Source: UBA1858 sp964636225 (GTDB lineage: Bacteria > Pseudomonadota > Gammaproteobacteria > UBA4575). Taken from it: DNA of 64,000 bases. The stretch is taken from contig CAZWQM010000005.1 in assembly GCA_964636225.1 (NCBI GenBank), positions 1 through 64,000 of the forward strand. The letters run 5' to 3'. Made by a program: the position numbers and the translations under genes. Below, in pieces: positions 45,476-53,918 of this stretch. Position 1 is the first letter of the stretch. Each line of letters opens with the position of its first letter. The notes under the pieces are model-generated. The model saw only the letters and a list, made by a program, of their open reading frames with translations. It was not told the DNA's origin and searched no databases.

Positions 45476-45923
45476 AATCAAACTTAAAATCTTGGACAGT
45501 CGGATAGGTAACGAATTTCCTATGCCAGGTTATGCTACCTGCGGTTCTGCAGGCTTGGATTTACAGGCCTGCATCGAACACACTTTGACCGTCAAAGCAG
45601 GGGAAACGCATCTTATTCCTACAGGCATCTCAATTTTTATAGATGACCCTTCCCTTGCAGCAGTTATACTCCCACGCTCTGGCTTAGGACATAAACATGG
45701 CATCGTACTGGGAAATCTGGTCGGACTTATTGATTCTGACTACCAGGGACCGTTAATGGTGTCCTTGTGGAATCGAGGAGATAAAGAATTCACAATAGAG
45801 CCCGGAGATCGTATGGCTCAGCTGGTGTTTGTTCCAGTTGTACAGGTAGACTTTGAAATCGTAGATGACTTTGTAACGACCGATCGTGGACAAGGAGGCT
45901 TTGGCCACACGGGTCAAAAATAA
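45450..45923 (+). CDS. dut: Deoxyuridine 5'-triphosphate nucleotidohydrolase
   Basis: The protein has 157 residues and is a trimeric dUTPase, making dUMP and keeping uracil out of DNA. All five motifs are present: AGLDLQACIE, LPRSGLGHKHG, GNLVGLIDSDYQGPLMVSLW, GDRMAQLVFVPV and the C-terminal RGQGGFGHTG. The 26-base overlap with coaBC indicates translational coupling. algC follows after 31 bases. Confidence 0.97.
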   Translation: MSLTSNPNKIKLKILDSRIGNEFPMPGYATCGSAGLDLQACIEHTLTVKAGETHLIPTGISIFIDDPSLAAVILPRSGLGHKHGIVLGNLVGLIDSDYQGPLMVSLWNRGDKEFTIEPGDRMAQLVFVPVVQVDFEIVDDFVTTDRGQGGFGHTGQK

Positions 45924-45954
45924 TAATGTTTATTAAGACTTTACGGAAAGAACA

Positions 45955-47325
45955 GTGAATGTAAGCTCCAGTATATTTCGTGCTTATGATATTAGAGGTG
46001 TTGTCAAAACAGACTTGCGTCCTGATGTTGTCCTGCTAATCGGCAAAGCCATCGGCACACTTTACCCGCAATGTAAAACAGTTGCTGTAGGTCGGGATGG
46101 GCGTCTTACTAGTAAAGAACTTTCAGATAAATTAATCGAAGGCCTTTGTTCAACTGGAATTGATGTGGTTGATATCGGTGAAGTGCCTACGCCGGCCTTG
46201 TATTATGCAACCCATTCACTTAGCACTGGATCAGGCCTGATGGTGACCGGCAGTCATAACCCCCCTGAATATAACGGCATCAAGATGGTCATGGGCGAGA
46301 AAACGTTATTTGGCGATATGATTCAGGATATTTACAGTTGCATAGATAAAGGAGAATTTAATACCGGCAGTGGATCAATCGAAAACATAAATGTTCTGGA
46401 CAGCTACCTTAAAACCATCTGTGATGAAATCAAATTAAAACGTCCATTATCCATTGCTATAGACTGTGGTAACGGTGTTGCAGGCCCCACTGCCATCAAA
46501 TTATTCAAAGGTCTGGGCTGCAATCTTTCTGAATTATATTGTGATGTTGACGGCACTTTTCCTAACCACCACCCTAACCCGAGCGAACCGGAAAACCTGG
46601 AAGACTTGATACATTCAGTAGTCAGTAATCATCTCGACCTGGGGCTTGCATTTGATGGTGACGGTGACCGTGTAGGCATAGTGGACGAACTTGGCAGAGT
46701 GTTATGGGCCGACCGGCAAATGATGTTATATGCGCGAGATGTATTATCTAGAAATCCCGGTGCAGAAGTCATTTTTGATGTGAAGTCCTCTCGCAATCTG
46801 GCCAGCTGCATAGAACAGGCAGGCGGAAAGGCAACGATGTGGAAAACGGGTCACTCTTTCATTAAAAATAAAATGAAAGAAACCGGTGCGCTTCTGGCAG
46901 GTGAAATGAGCGGACACATTTTCTTTAAGGAACGCTGGTTTGGTTTTGATGATGGGCTTTATTCGGCGGCACGTATGCTGGAAATTCTGTCTGCGGATGA
47001 TCGAACTGTCAGTGAAATATTTAACGAGCTCCCAAATGATATCAGCACTCCTGAAATAACCATTAAGTTGGATCGGGACGGTGCTCAACATGAATTCATA
47101 AAAAAATTCATTCAGCAATCAAACTTTTCAAACGCAAACTTATCTACTATTGACGGCGTGCGAGCAGATTTTGATTATGGTTGGGGTCTCGTGCGTGCTT
47201 CCAATACAACGCCTTCACTGGTCATTCGATTTGAAGCGGAAAGTGAAGAAAAACTGGAACAGCTTAAACAGGATTTTAGAGCCCAAATTCATGCTGTTGA
47301 CTCGTCCATTAAATTGCCATTTTAA
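45955..47325 (+). CDS. algC: Phosphomannomutase / phosphoglucomutase
   Basis: The protein has 456 residues from a GTG start. It interconverts hexose 1- and 6-phosphates, supplying precursors for LPS and exopolysaccharide. The phosphoserine is in MVTGSHNPPEYNGIKM near residue 100. The metal-binding loop is FDGDGDRVGIVDE near 234. The sugar-binding loop is GEMSGHIFFKERW near 317. The phosphate-binding loop is RASNTTPSLVIRFE near 413. Its place between dut and argB is the Pseudomonas-type order. Confidence 0.93.
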   Translation: MNVSSSIFRAYDIRGVVKTDLRPDVVLLIGKAIGTLYPQCKTVAVGRDGRLTSKELSDKLIEGLCSTGIDVVDIGEVPTPALYYATHSLSTGSGLMVTGSHNPPEYNGIKMVMGEKTLFGDMIQDIYSCIDKGEFNTGSGSIENINVLDSYLKTICDEIKLKRPLSIAIDCGNGVAGPTAIKLFKGLGCNLSELYCDVDGTFPNHHPNPSEPENLEDLIHSVVSNHLDLGLAFDGDGDRVGIVDELGRVLWADRQMMLYARDVLSRNPGAEVIFDVKSSRNLASCIEQAGGKATMWKTGHSFIKNKMKETGALLAGEMSGHIFFKERWFGFDDGLYSAARMLEILSADDRTVSEIFNELPNDISTPEITIKLDRDGAQHEFIKKFIQQSNFSNANLSTIDGVRADFDYGWGLVRASNTTPSLVIRFEAESEEKLEQLKQDFRAQIHAVDSSIKLPF

Positions 47326-47330
47326 ATATC

Positions 47331-48215
47331 ATGAATTCAAGTGACGCGATAATTACTGCAAAAGTTCTCAGTGAAGCCTTACCTTATATACAGCGCTTTT
47401 CTGGAAAAATTATTGTTGTAAAGTATGGCGGAAACGCCATGACGGAGCCTGAATTAAAAAACAGTTTCGCCAAGGATATTGTGCTATTAAAACAAGTGGG
47501 TTTACAACCCATCATTGTCCATGGTGGTGGTCCACAAATTGGTGAACTGTTAACAGCGCTGGGCAAAGAGTCAAAGTTCATTGATGGTATGCGTGTCACC
47601 GATAAGGAAACCATGGACGTTGTTGAAATGGTATTGGGCGGCAAAGTAAATAAAGAAATAGTCCATCAGATTAATCAGCATGGTGGACGCGCGGTTGGAC
47701 TTTCTGGAAAAGACGGAGATCTGATTCATGCCCGACAATTAAAAATCTCACCTAATGATCTTCAGACCAAGCCTTCAGAAATTATCGATCTGGGTCATGT
47801 TGGTGTCGTCTCCGGAATCAACCCATCGGTGCTTAACACTTTTATCTCCAGCGATATAATTCCTGTCATTGCCCCAATTGGCGTTGGTGATAACGGTGAA
47901 ACCTATAATATTAACGCCGACTCTGTGGCCGCCAGTATTGCTGCCGTTGTCAAAAGCGAGAAATTAATTTTACTGACTAACACCACCGGAGTAATGGACG
48001 GTGATACCTTATTGACTGGATTATCTCCCGCGCGCGTAGAGGAACTGATTGAAAATGGTATTATTCACGGGGGCATGCTGCCCAAGGTTCGTTGTGCGGT
48101 TGATGCGTTACAGTCCGGAGTACATACCGCGCATATCATTGATGGGCGCATTAAGCATGCAGTGCTTCTCGAATTATTTACTCACCAGGGAATTGGTACG
48201 CTTATCGAGAGGTAA
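47331..48215 (+). CDS. argB: N-acetylglutamate kinase
   Basis: The protein has 294 residues and an amino acid kinase fold. It phosphorylates N-acetylglutamate in arginine synthesis. ATP-binding VVKYGGNAM near residue 27, VHGGGPQIG near 62, a substrate loop GMRVTDKETMDVVEMVL and the C-terminal IIHGGMLPKVRCAVDAL are present. It starts 5 bases after algC. Its end overlaps the end of the convergent DUF4124 gene by 14 bases when that gene's original stop is used. Confidence 0.97.
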   Translation: MNSSDAIITAKVLSEALPYIQRFSGKIIVVKYGGNAMTEPELKNSFAKDIVLLKQVGLQPIIVHGGGPQIGELLTALGKESKFIDGMRVTDKETMDVVEMVLGGKVNKEIVHQINQHGGRAVGLSGKDGDLIHARQLKISPNDLQTKPSEIIDLGHVGVVSGINPSVLNTFISSDIIPVIAPIGVGDNGETYNINADSVAASIAAVVKSEKLILLTNTTGVMDGDTLLTGLSPARVEELIENGIIHGGMLPKVRCAVDALQSGVHTAHIIDGRIKHAVLLELFTHQGIGTLIER

Positions 48216-48831
48216 CTGCACGTTTTGTGAGTTCCTTGTAGCGTTCTATATCTTCACCAAACTTTTTACGTAGCCGTTCTTTTTCAACCGCTTTGTCGTT
48301 GATGTATTCTTCGATTCCTCAAATGCGACTTAATACTTTAAGTTCGGTTGTATCAATCCACTCCGGGGGCTCCATATCCCGCTCTATGAATCGATTACGG
48401 CTTTCATTCAGCTTAGCCAGTTCCTGCTGCTGTTTACGCAGTCGTTCACGAGACATATTAATTGATTGTTCGATGAGGTTGATTCTTTCATCGCGTACTT
48501 CCAGAATCTGTTCGGGGCTATTAAAGGTAGCTAATAGAACACGGTCATAAGCATCCTGTTCTTCACGACGCTGACGTTCCATTTTTGCTATACGCTGCTG
48601 CTCTTCATAGCGTTTTTGCTCTTCTGGTGATCGAGCAGGACTGACCTCTTCAACAACCTGTCCACTTTCATCCAGCAAGCTACGCCCCGAATTGACTTCC
48701 TCGGCGGGCACCTGGTCACCATACTGGGTGTTGCCATTTTTATCTTTCCAGCGGAAATATTCTGCCGACACCAAACCGCTCCACGTCATGGCGCAAATCA
48801 TTAAAACAATTGTGGTTTTGTATCGTCGCAT
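48202..48831 (-). pseudogene. DUF4124 exported protein truncated by an in-frame TGA
   Basis: The N-terminus is a signal peptide (VLMICAMTWSGLVSA) followed by the DUF4124 motif EYFRWKDKNGNTQYGDQVPAE and a long Arg/Glu/Gln-rich coiled coil. Translation stops at TGA 48319-48321 after LKVLSRI. The same frame continues for 38 more codons as GIEEYINDKAVEKERLRKKF and GEDIERYKELTKRAVTSR to TAA. That tail carries the family's conserved FxxDxxRxxEL end. One change (CGA to TGA, an Arg) explains the stop. A 170-residue protein may still be made, so it is a damaged gene rather than a dead one. DUF4124 proteins are periplasmic with unknown role. Confidence 0.8.
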
Positions 48832-48901
48832 TTGAATACTAACTATACAAGGCGTCCTGTTATAAAACTCTAGATTAGATCACTAATTTTCCGGCGAGTT
48901 C

Positions 48902-49540
48902 TTATTGAATGCCATAAGTTTGTCGATAGGATGTTAATTGTTCCAGTTGGCCGGAGAGGTCTTCACGAGATCTGGTGTAATCCAGCAAATCATCCAGTTT
49001 CGCAATGGCTATTACCGGAATTTTATAGGCGCGTTCGACTTCCTGAATCGCACTACCCCCATTAGGCCCTTTTTCCTGGCGGTCGAGTGCCACCACTACA
49101 GCGGCAGGCTCTGCTCCCGCCTCTTGTATCAGTTCCATACTCTCCCGGATGGCAGTGCCTGCGGTAATCACATCATCTACAATAACCACACGTCCAGCGA
49201 GTGGTGCACCAATCAACTTTCCAGCTTCACCATGGGTTTTGGCCTCTTTGCGATTAAAACTGACACTCACTGAACGTTGATACTGGCTGTCCAGTGCAAT
49301 CGCAGTGGCTGTGGCGAGCGGTATCCCTTTATAAGCCGGGCCAAACAATAGATCAAATGCGATGTTGGATTGCATCAGTGCGGCTGCATAATATTGACCC
49401 AAAACATTAAATGCAGATCCCTGATTAAATTTTCCGGCATTAAAAAAATAGGGACTAAGCCGTCCAGATTTAAGTGTAAATTCACCGAATTGCAAGGCAT
49501 CATTTTCAAGTGCAAATTGGACAAAAGAAGAAGCTTTCAT
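48902..49540 (-). CDS. pyrE: Orotate phosphoribosyltransferase
   Basis: The protein has 212 residues. It joins orotate to PRPP in pyrimidine synthesis. The PRPP loop is VVIVDDVITAGTAIRES near residue 120, and the substrate hood loop has FNRKEAKTHGEAGKLIG near 98. LLFGPAYKGIPLATATA is near 65. It is divergent from the exonuclease gene, 77 bases apart, in the same argB-pyrE-crc/xth neighbourhood as in Pseudomonas. Confidence 0.97.
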   Translation of the reverse strand: MKASSFVQFALENDALQFGEFTLKSGRLSPYFFNAGKFNQGSAFNVLGQYYAAALMQSNIAFDLLFGPAYKGIPLATATAIALDSQYQRSVSVSFNRKEAKTHGEAGKLIGAPLAGRVVIVDDVITAGTAIRESMELIQEAGAEPAAVVVALDRQEKGPNGGSAIQEVERAYKIPVIAIAKLDDLLDYTRSREDLSGQLEQLTSYRQTYGIQ

Positions 49541-49617
49541 TGTATTTTGTTTAATGATAGTTGTTTTTCAGCATGCTAAAGTAAGCAGGTTCTTTTAACA
49601 ATCTCACCAAATTTCTC

Positions 49618-50403
49618 TTGCCTAAGACAAAAATTATTTCCCTGAATGCAAATGGCATTCGAGCCGCCGCCCGAAAAGGTTTTTTTGATTGGTTAGCCCT
49701 GCAGAATGCCGATCTGGTATGTATACAGGAAACCAAGGCGCAAATTGATCAACTGCAGGCGGATTCCAGTTTTTTTCCAGACGGTTATCATCACTACTAC
49801 GTTGATGCGCAAAAAAAAGGCTATAGTGGCGTGGCGATTTACAGTCGTAAAAAACCCCATAAAGTGATTTCCCAATTCGGTGTTGAAGAATTTGATGATG
49901 AAGGCAGATATATTGAATTACAGTTTGATGATATTGCCATTGTTTCTCTTTATGCGCCTTCAGGATCCTCCAGCGAAGAACGACAGCAGGCCAAATTTCG
50001 CTTTATGGATGTATTTATGCAGCACCTTAAAATTTTAAAACGACGTAAACGTGAATACATTATTTGCGGTGACTGGAATATTGCACATAAAGAAATTGAT
50101 TTAAAAAACTGGAAAGGAAACAAAAAAAATTCTGGCTTCCTGCCCGAAGAACGTGCCTGGGTGGACCAACTGTTTTACAAGGAAAACTATATCGACGTTT
50201 TTCGAGAAATCAATCAGCAGGAAGACCAATATACCTGGTGGTCTAATCGCGGCCAGGCATGGGCTAAAAACGTCGGCTGGAGAATCGACTACCACATCGC
50301 AACGCCCGGTTTAGCAGGGCTGGCCAGCGCGGAATCCATCTATAAAGATGAGCGCTTTTCAGATCACGCGCCATTGATTATAGAGTATGATTTTACCCTC
50401 TAA
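49618..50403 (+). CDS. Exodeoxyribonuclease III-family nuclease at the crc position
   Basis: The protein has 261 residues from a TTG, the only start after an upstream in-frame stop. It has the endonuclease/exonuclease/phosphatase fold: ISLNANGIRAA (Asn), VCIQETKA (metal Glu), YAPSGS, ICGDWNIAH (Asp-Asn) and FSDHAPLIIEYD (Asp-His). All catalytic residues are kept, unlike the RNA-binding regulator Crc, which sits next to pyrE in Pseudomonas. So it is probably an active AP endonuclease, paralogous to the copy at 53919. ampG starts 3 bases after it. Confidence 0.88.
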   Translation: MPKTKIISLNANGIRAAARKGFFDWLALQNADLVCIQETKAQIDQLQADSSFFPDGYHHYYVDAQKKGYSGVAIYSRKKPHKVISQFGVEEFDDEGRYIELQFDDIAIVSLYAPSGSSSEERQQAKFRFMDVFMQHLKILKRRKREYIICGDWNIAHKEIDLKNWKGNKKNSGFLPEERAWVDQLFYKENYIDVFREINQQEDQYTWWSNRGQAWAKNVGWRIDYHIATPGLAGLASAESIYKDERFSDHAPLIIEYDFTL

Positions 50404-50406
50404 CGT

Positions 50407-51771
50407 ATGAATAGCTGGGCACAGTCATTTCAAATATATCTACACCCAAAAATGCTCGCCATGCTCGTATTGGGTTTTTCTGCTGGATTACCTTTGCTGC
50501 TGGTGTTTGGTACACTTTCTTTCTGGCTACGCAAGGAGGGGATTGATAGAAGCACTATTGGTTATATTTCCTGGGTGGCCGCCTTATACGGCGTTAAATT
50601 TTTATGGTCTCCTCTGGTTGATAGATTACCTCTACCCTTGTTATCGAAATATATGGGGCAACGACGCAGCTGGATGTTCATCGCCCAGCTTGGCGTACTA
50701 TCAGGCTTATTGCTGCTAGGGACAGTTAATCCTCAGGACCAACTATCGCAATTAGTCATATTTGCTTTATTGGTCGCTTTTTTTTCGGCTACACAAGACA
50801 TTGCTCTAGATGCCTGGCGTATCGAATCTGCACCCAGCGAAGAACAGGGCGCCATGGCCGGGACTTATCAATTGGGCTATCGCTTAGGCATGTTATTGGC
50901 CGGAGGCGGGGCTTTTTCGCTTGCACATTTTTATAGCTGGAATACTGCCTATACTGTTATGGGCTTTAGCATGCTGACAGGGTTAATTACTACTTTGATT
51001 GTATCTGAACCCCTACGATGCGGATCTACACAGACGGCTACACAAGAATCCGCCGTGATTAATTTTCTTCAGTGCTCTACCACGCTTCCAAAACCTTTAC
51101 GCAATAGTGTTGCCTGGTTTTTGGCTGCCGTTGTTTGTCCATTTACTGATTTCTTTAAACGTAATGGTATCTTTTCAATTGTTATTCTACTGTTTATCGG
51201 CACTTTCAGATTAAGCGACATTACCATGGGTGTGATGTCCGGGCCATTTTATGCAGATATGGGTTACAGTGAACTGCAGGTAGGTTTGATCTCAAAAACA
51301 TTTGGCATTGGTGTCACTATCGCAGGCGCCTTGCTCGGCGGCGTGCTGGTCATGCGTTGGGGGATTTTAAAAGTATTATTGATTGCGGGTATATTAGTCG
51401 TTGTTACAAATCTCGTATTTGTCTGGCTTGCTACCCAGGAACCTAAAACCTGGCTTCTTGCGATTGTCATCACTGCCGATAATTTAAGCGGTGGTATTGC
51501 CGGGACTGTATTTATTGCCTACCTCTCAAGCTTGACCAATAAAATATATACGGCCACTCAATATGCACTACTAAGTTCAATCATGCTGCTACCTGCAAAA
51601 TTTTTAGGCGGTTTTTCAGGAAAAATTGTTGACGATTATGGCTATATTAACTTTTTCATTTATGCTGCCTGCTTAGGATTGCCTGCCATACTTCTTGCGC
51701 TTTATCTCGCAACTCGCAAAAGCATAAGCAGTCTTAGCTTCGATAAGCCAACCTCTCAGGAGCTTAAATAA
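50407..51771 (+). CDS. ampG: AmpG-family muropeptide permease
   Basis: The protein has 454 residues and about twelve or more membrane helices of the major facilitator type. AmpG imports anhydro-muropeptides from the periplasm for cell-wall recycling. Conserved sequence: GFSAGLPLLLVFGTLSFWLR, GRSWMF-like QRRSWMFIAQ, ATQDIALDAWRIE and AGTYQLGYRLGMLLAGGGAF near residue 155. The stop codon overlaps the ATG of the DUF4197 frame by 1 base. Confidence 0.9.
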   Translation: MNSWAQSFQIYLHPKMLAMLVLGFSAGLPLLLVFGTLSFWLRKEGIDRSTIGYISWVAALYGVKFLWSPLVDRLPLPLLSKYMGQRRSWMFIAQLGVLSGLLLLGTVNPQDQLSQLVIFALLVAFFSATQDIALDAWRIESAPSEEQGAMAGTYQLGYRLGMLLAGGGAFSLAHFYSWNTAYTVMGFSMLTGLITTLIVSEPLRCGSTQTATQESAVINFLQCSTTLPKPLRNSVAWFLAAVVCPFTDFFKRNGIFSIVILLFIGTFRLSDITMGVMSGPFYADMGYSELQVGLISKTFGIGVTIAGALLGGVLVMRWGILKVLLIAGILVVVTNLVFVWLATQEPKTWLLAIVITADNLSGGIAGTVFIAYLSSLTNKIYTATQYALLSSIMLLPAKFLGGFSGKIVDDYGYINFFIYAACLGLPAILLALYLATRKSISSLSFDKPTSQELK

Positions 51772-52528
51772 TGTTTGGCTTTATTCACAAAAAATTTTAT
51801 TTCTCTTTATTTATCGTTCTAAGTTTACTTTTTTTTATAGCCTGACGCCCGTTTATGCTGGCTGGTTTGATAAAATCAAAGATGTCATCAATTCAGAATC
51901 ATCAAGCTCTACGTCAAGTACATCCCTCACTGACAATGAAATTGCGGATGCATTAAAAGAAGCGCTCAGTGTAGGTTCCAGTAATGTAGTCAGTCAGCTT
52001 AGTGCTCCAGGTGGATTTAATCTGGATTCAAATATACATATTCCTTTACCGGAATCGTTGCAAACTGTGCAGAAAACTATGAACAAATTCGGCATGGGAA
52101 GCTCGTTAAACAATCTTGAAAACAAATTGAACGAAGCAGCCGAAATCCCCACCGAAAAAGCTAAACCTTTATTTCTAGATGCGATTAAGCAAATGACGTG
52201 GAGTGATGTAAAATCTATTTTGAATGGACCGGATGATGCAGCGACTCAATATTTCAAGGGGAAAATGTCATCACCTTTAACCGCCGAAATGTAGCCCATA
52301 GTAGACAACAGTTTGAGCGAAGTAGGCTCAATTAATACATATAATGATGTTATGGGTAAATATAAATCTTTGCCTTTGGTGCCGGATGTTCAGGCAGATT
52401 TGAGTCAGCATGTTTTAAGCAAAGGTATCGATGGAATATTCTATTATCTGGCCAAAGAGGAAAAAGCAATTAGAGATAATCCGGCTAAAAGAACAACCGA
52501 TTTATTGAAAAAAGTTTTTGCAAAATAG
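51771..52528 (+). pseudogene. DUF4197 exported protein with a poly-T frameshift and an in-frame TAG
   Basis: The start MFGFIHKKFYFSLFIVLSLL runs into an 8-T tract at 51827-51834 and then an out-of-frame TGA. Shifting one base restores a clean signal peptide end (TPVYAGWFDKIKD) and the DUF4197 body (DNEIADALKEALSVGSSNVV). A TAG at 52292-52294 then interrupts the end of SPLTAEM before PIVDNSLSEVG; relatives have an amino acid there. The C-terminal block (IDGIFYYLAKEEKAIRDNPA, then RTTDLLKKVF) is otherwise intact. The family is periplasmic with no known function. Two lesions make it a pseudogene. Slippage at the T-run could rescue the first lesion only. Confidence 0.88.
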
Positions 52529-52562
52529 CTGCCAGACCAAAAACATATTTAATAGATCTATT

Positions 52563-53177
52563 TCAGGGGTCTATTTTAATTGCCGTTCCATCAGGCACGA
52601 GATTCCATAGTTCAATCATGTCCTGGTTTTCAAGCGCGATACACCCTTCTGTCCAATCAGGGCCTTTGAAGGTGAGCTTGATTCTTTCTGACCAGTTGCT
52701 TGGCTGACCGTGAATCATTATCTCTCCTCCCGGATCAATGCCGGCTTCTCTGGCAGATTTTGATTGCTTTAGGTTTGGATAAGATACATGGATAGAACGA
52801 AAAAACTTGCTGTTAGGATTGCGCCAATCCAGTGTATACAATCCTTCAGGTGTTCTCGAATCTCCTTCTTTTATCTTTTGCCCATCAGGATGTTTACCCA
52901 GAGCAATTCTGTAGCTTTTAACCATTATATCGTCTGAATACAACGCCAACTCGCGCGCTTTCTTTTTTACATGAACGTAATTCACGGTTCGATTGAATGG
53001 CTGTGCCGGCGTTTTAATATTTTCTATTTTTTCAACCCTTTGCTTGGCCTGAATCTTAGTTTTCACGGGTTCCAATATGAGTGGTCTGTCTGCCATGGCG
53101 CAAACAGATAACGACCATAGCAAAACTAAAATGATGCCTTTACGCGATATTCGCATAACTTTAAAAATCCTTTTCAA
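52563..53177 (-). CDS. L,D-transpeptidase (YkuD domain)
   Basis: The protein has 204 residues with an N-terminal signal or anchor segment (GIILVLLWSLSVCAMA). The YkuD domain covers about residues 65-202. The catalytic motif reads MIHGQPSNW then WTEGCIALENQDM, with the nucleophilic Cys near residue 179 and an upstream His. Such enzymes make 3-3 cross-links in peptidoglycan or attach lipoproteins. The start is in the 5' part of the overlap-free minus-strand pair with the ParA-like gene, 24 bases downstream of it. Complete. Confidence 0.9.
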   Translation of the reverse strand: MKRIFKVMRISRKGIILVLLWSLSVCAMADRPLILEPVKTKIQAKQRVEKIENIKTPAQPFNRTVNYVHVKKKARELALYSDDIMVKSYRIALGKHPDGQKIKEGDSRTPEGLYTLDWRNPNSKFFRSIHVSYPNLKQSKSAREAGIDPGGEIMIHGQPSNWSERIKLTFKGPDWTEGCIALENQDMIELWNLVPDGTAIKIDP

Positions 53178-53201
53178 TTATCGATATCAAAAAATATTTA
53201 C

Positions 53202-53840
53202 TTATGGCTGGCTTCGTTTGCTTTTAATCCATTTAATAATTGGTTGCCACTGTTCACGGTCAACGGCCGTTGCTGCTGGTCCCATTTCAAATATACCCAA
53301 GCCTCGTTCTGCCGCGCGAACATAGTTCTGATTGTCTCGCAGCATTGTTAAGTATGGAATTTTTTGTTTTGATAAAAATTCTTCCAGCTCCCAGGCAATA
53401 TTGGTGATTTCTCTGGCTCGATTGGCCACCAATGCAATTTTTGCTTTTTTTTGTGTGACAGGTGCTGATTTTCTCAGTTCGTTTAAAAACTGCGTGGCCG
53501 CTCGCATATCTATTGGGGACGGAAGCACCGGAATGATAATGGTTTCGGCTTTTCTCAGTAGTTTTGTTAGTTCAGCACCATGCACAGCGGCTGGCACATC
53601 TAAAATGACGATTTCAGTGTTTCTTTGTGGCTTTTCGGAATTTCGCTTAAAACCAGCGATCCCCTGAATGGGATTCCGGGCGGATGATCTCGCCGCTAAC
53701 CAGTCAAGACTGCTGCCCTGTGGGTCGTAATCAACGATTGTGACTTTATTATCCTGAGATGCAAAATAACTGGCGAGATTGGTTGCCAGGGTTGTTTTAC
53801 CGGAACCGCCTTTGGCATTGATGACCATGATATGACGCAT
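53202..53840 (-). CDS. ParA-family ATPase
   Basis: The protein has 212 residues. The deviant Walker A reads NAKGGSGKTTLATNLA near residue 8. VTIVDYDPQGSSLDW is the Walker A' region, and VILDVPAA is Walker B. Small solitary ParA-like ATPases of this length often place chromosome, plasmid, chemoreceptor or flagellar cargo. No ParB partner is adjacent, and the canonical parAB locus is expected on the far side of the origin, outside this window. A link with the L,D-transpeptidase 24 bases downstream is suggestive only. Confidence 0.85.
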   Translation of the reverse strand: MRHIMVINAKGGSGKTTLATNLASYFASQDNKVTIVDYDPQGSSLDWLAARSSARNPIQGIAGFKRNSEKPQRNTEIVILDVPAAVHGAELTKLLRKAETIIIPVLPSPIDMRAATQFLNELRKSAPVTQKKAKIALVANRAREITNIAWELEEFLSKQKIPYLTMLRDNQNYVRAAERGLGIFEMGPAATAVDREQWQPIIKWIKSKRSQP

Positions 53841-53918
53841 ATTTCCCCCGTTATAGGTAGTGCATATTAATCAGTTGCTGATTCTGAACCATGCACCGAC
53901 AAGTCTCAACCCGGCGAT

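Noticed and set aside
51827..51834. Phase variation by the 8-T tract in the DUF4197 signal peptide
   Set aside because: The tract could slip, but the TAG at 52292 would still block a full-length product, so decay is the simpler reading.
629..52528. Recoding of TAG, TAA or TGA as amino acids, because several genes have in-frame stops in otherwise good frames
   Set aside because: All three stop codons interrupt genes here, frameshifts and a deletion accompany them, and intact genes end normally at TAA, TAG (bioB) and TGA (bioF). No single code change fits.
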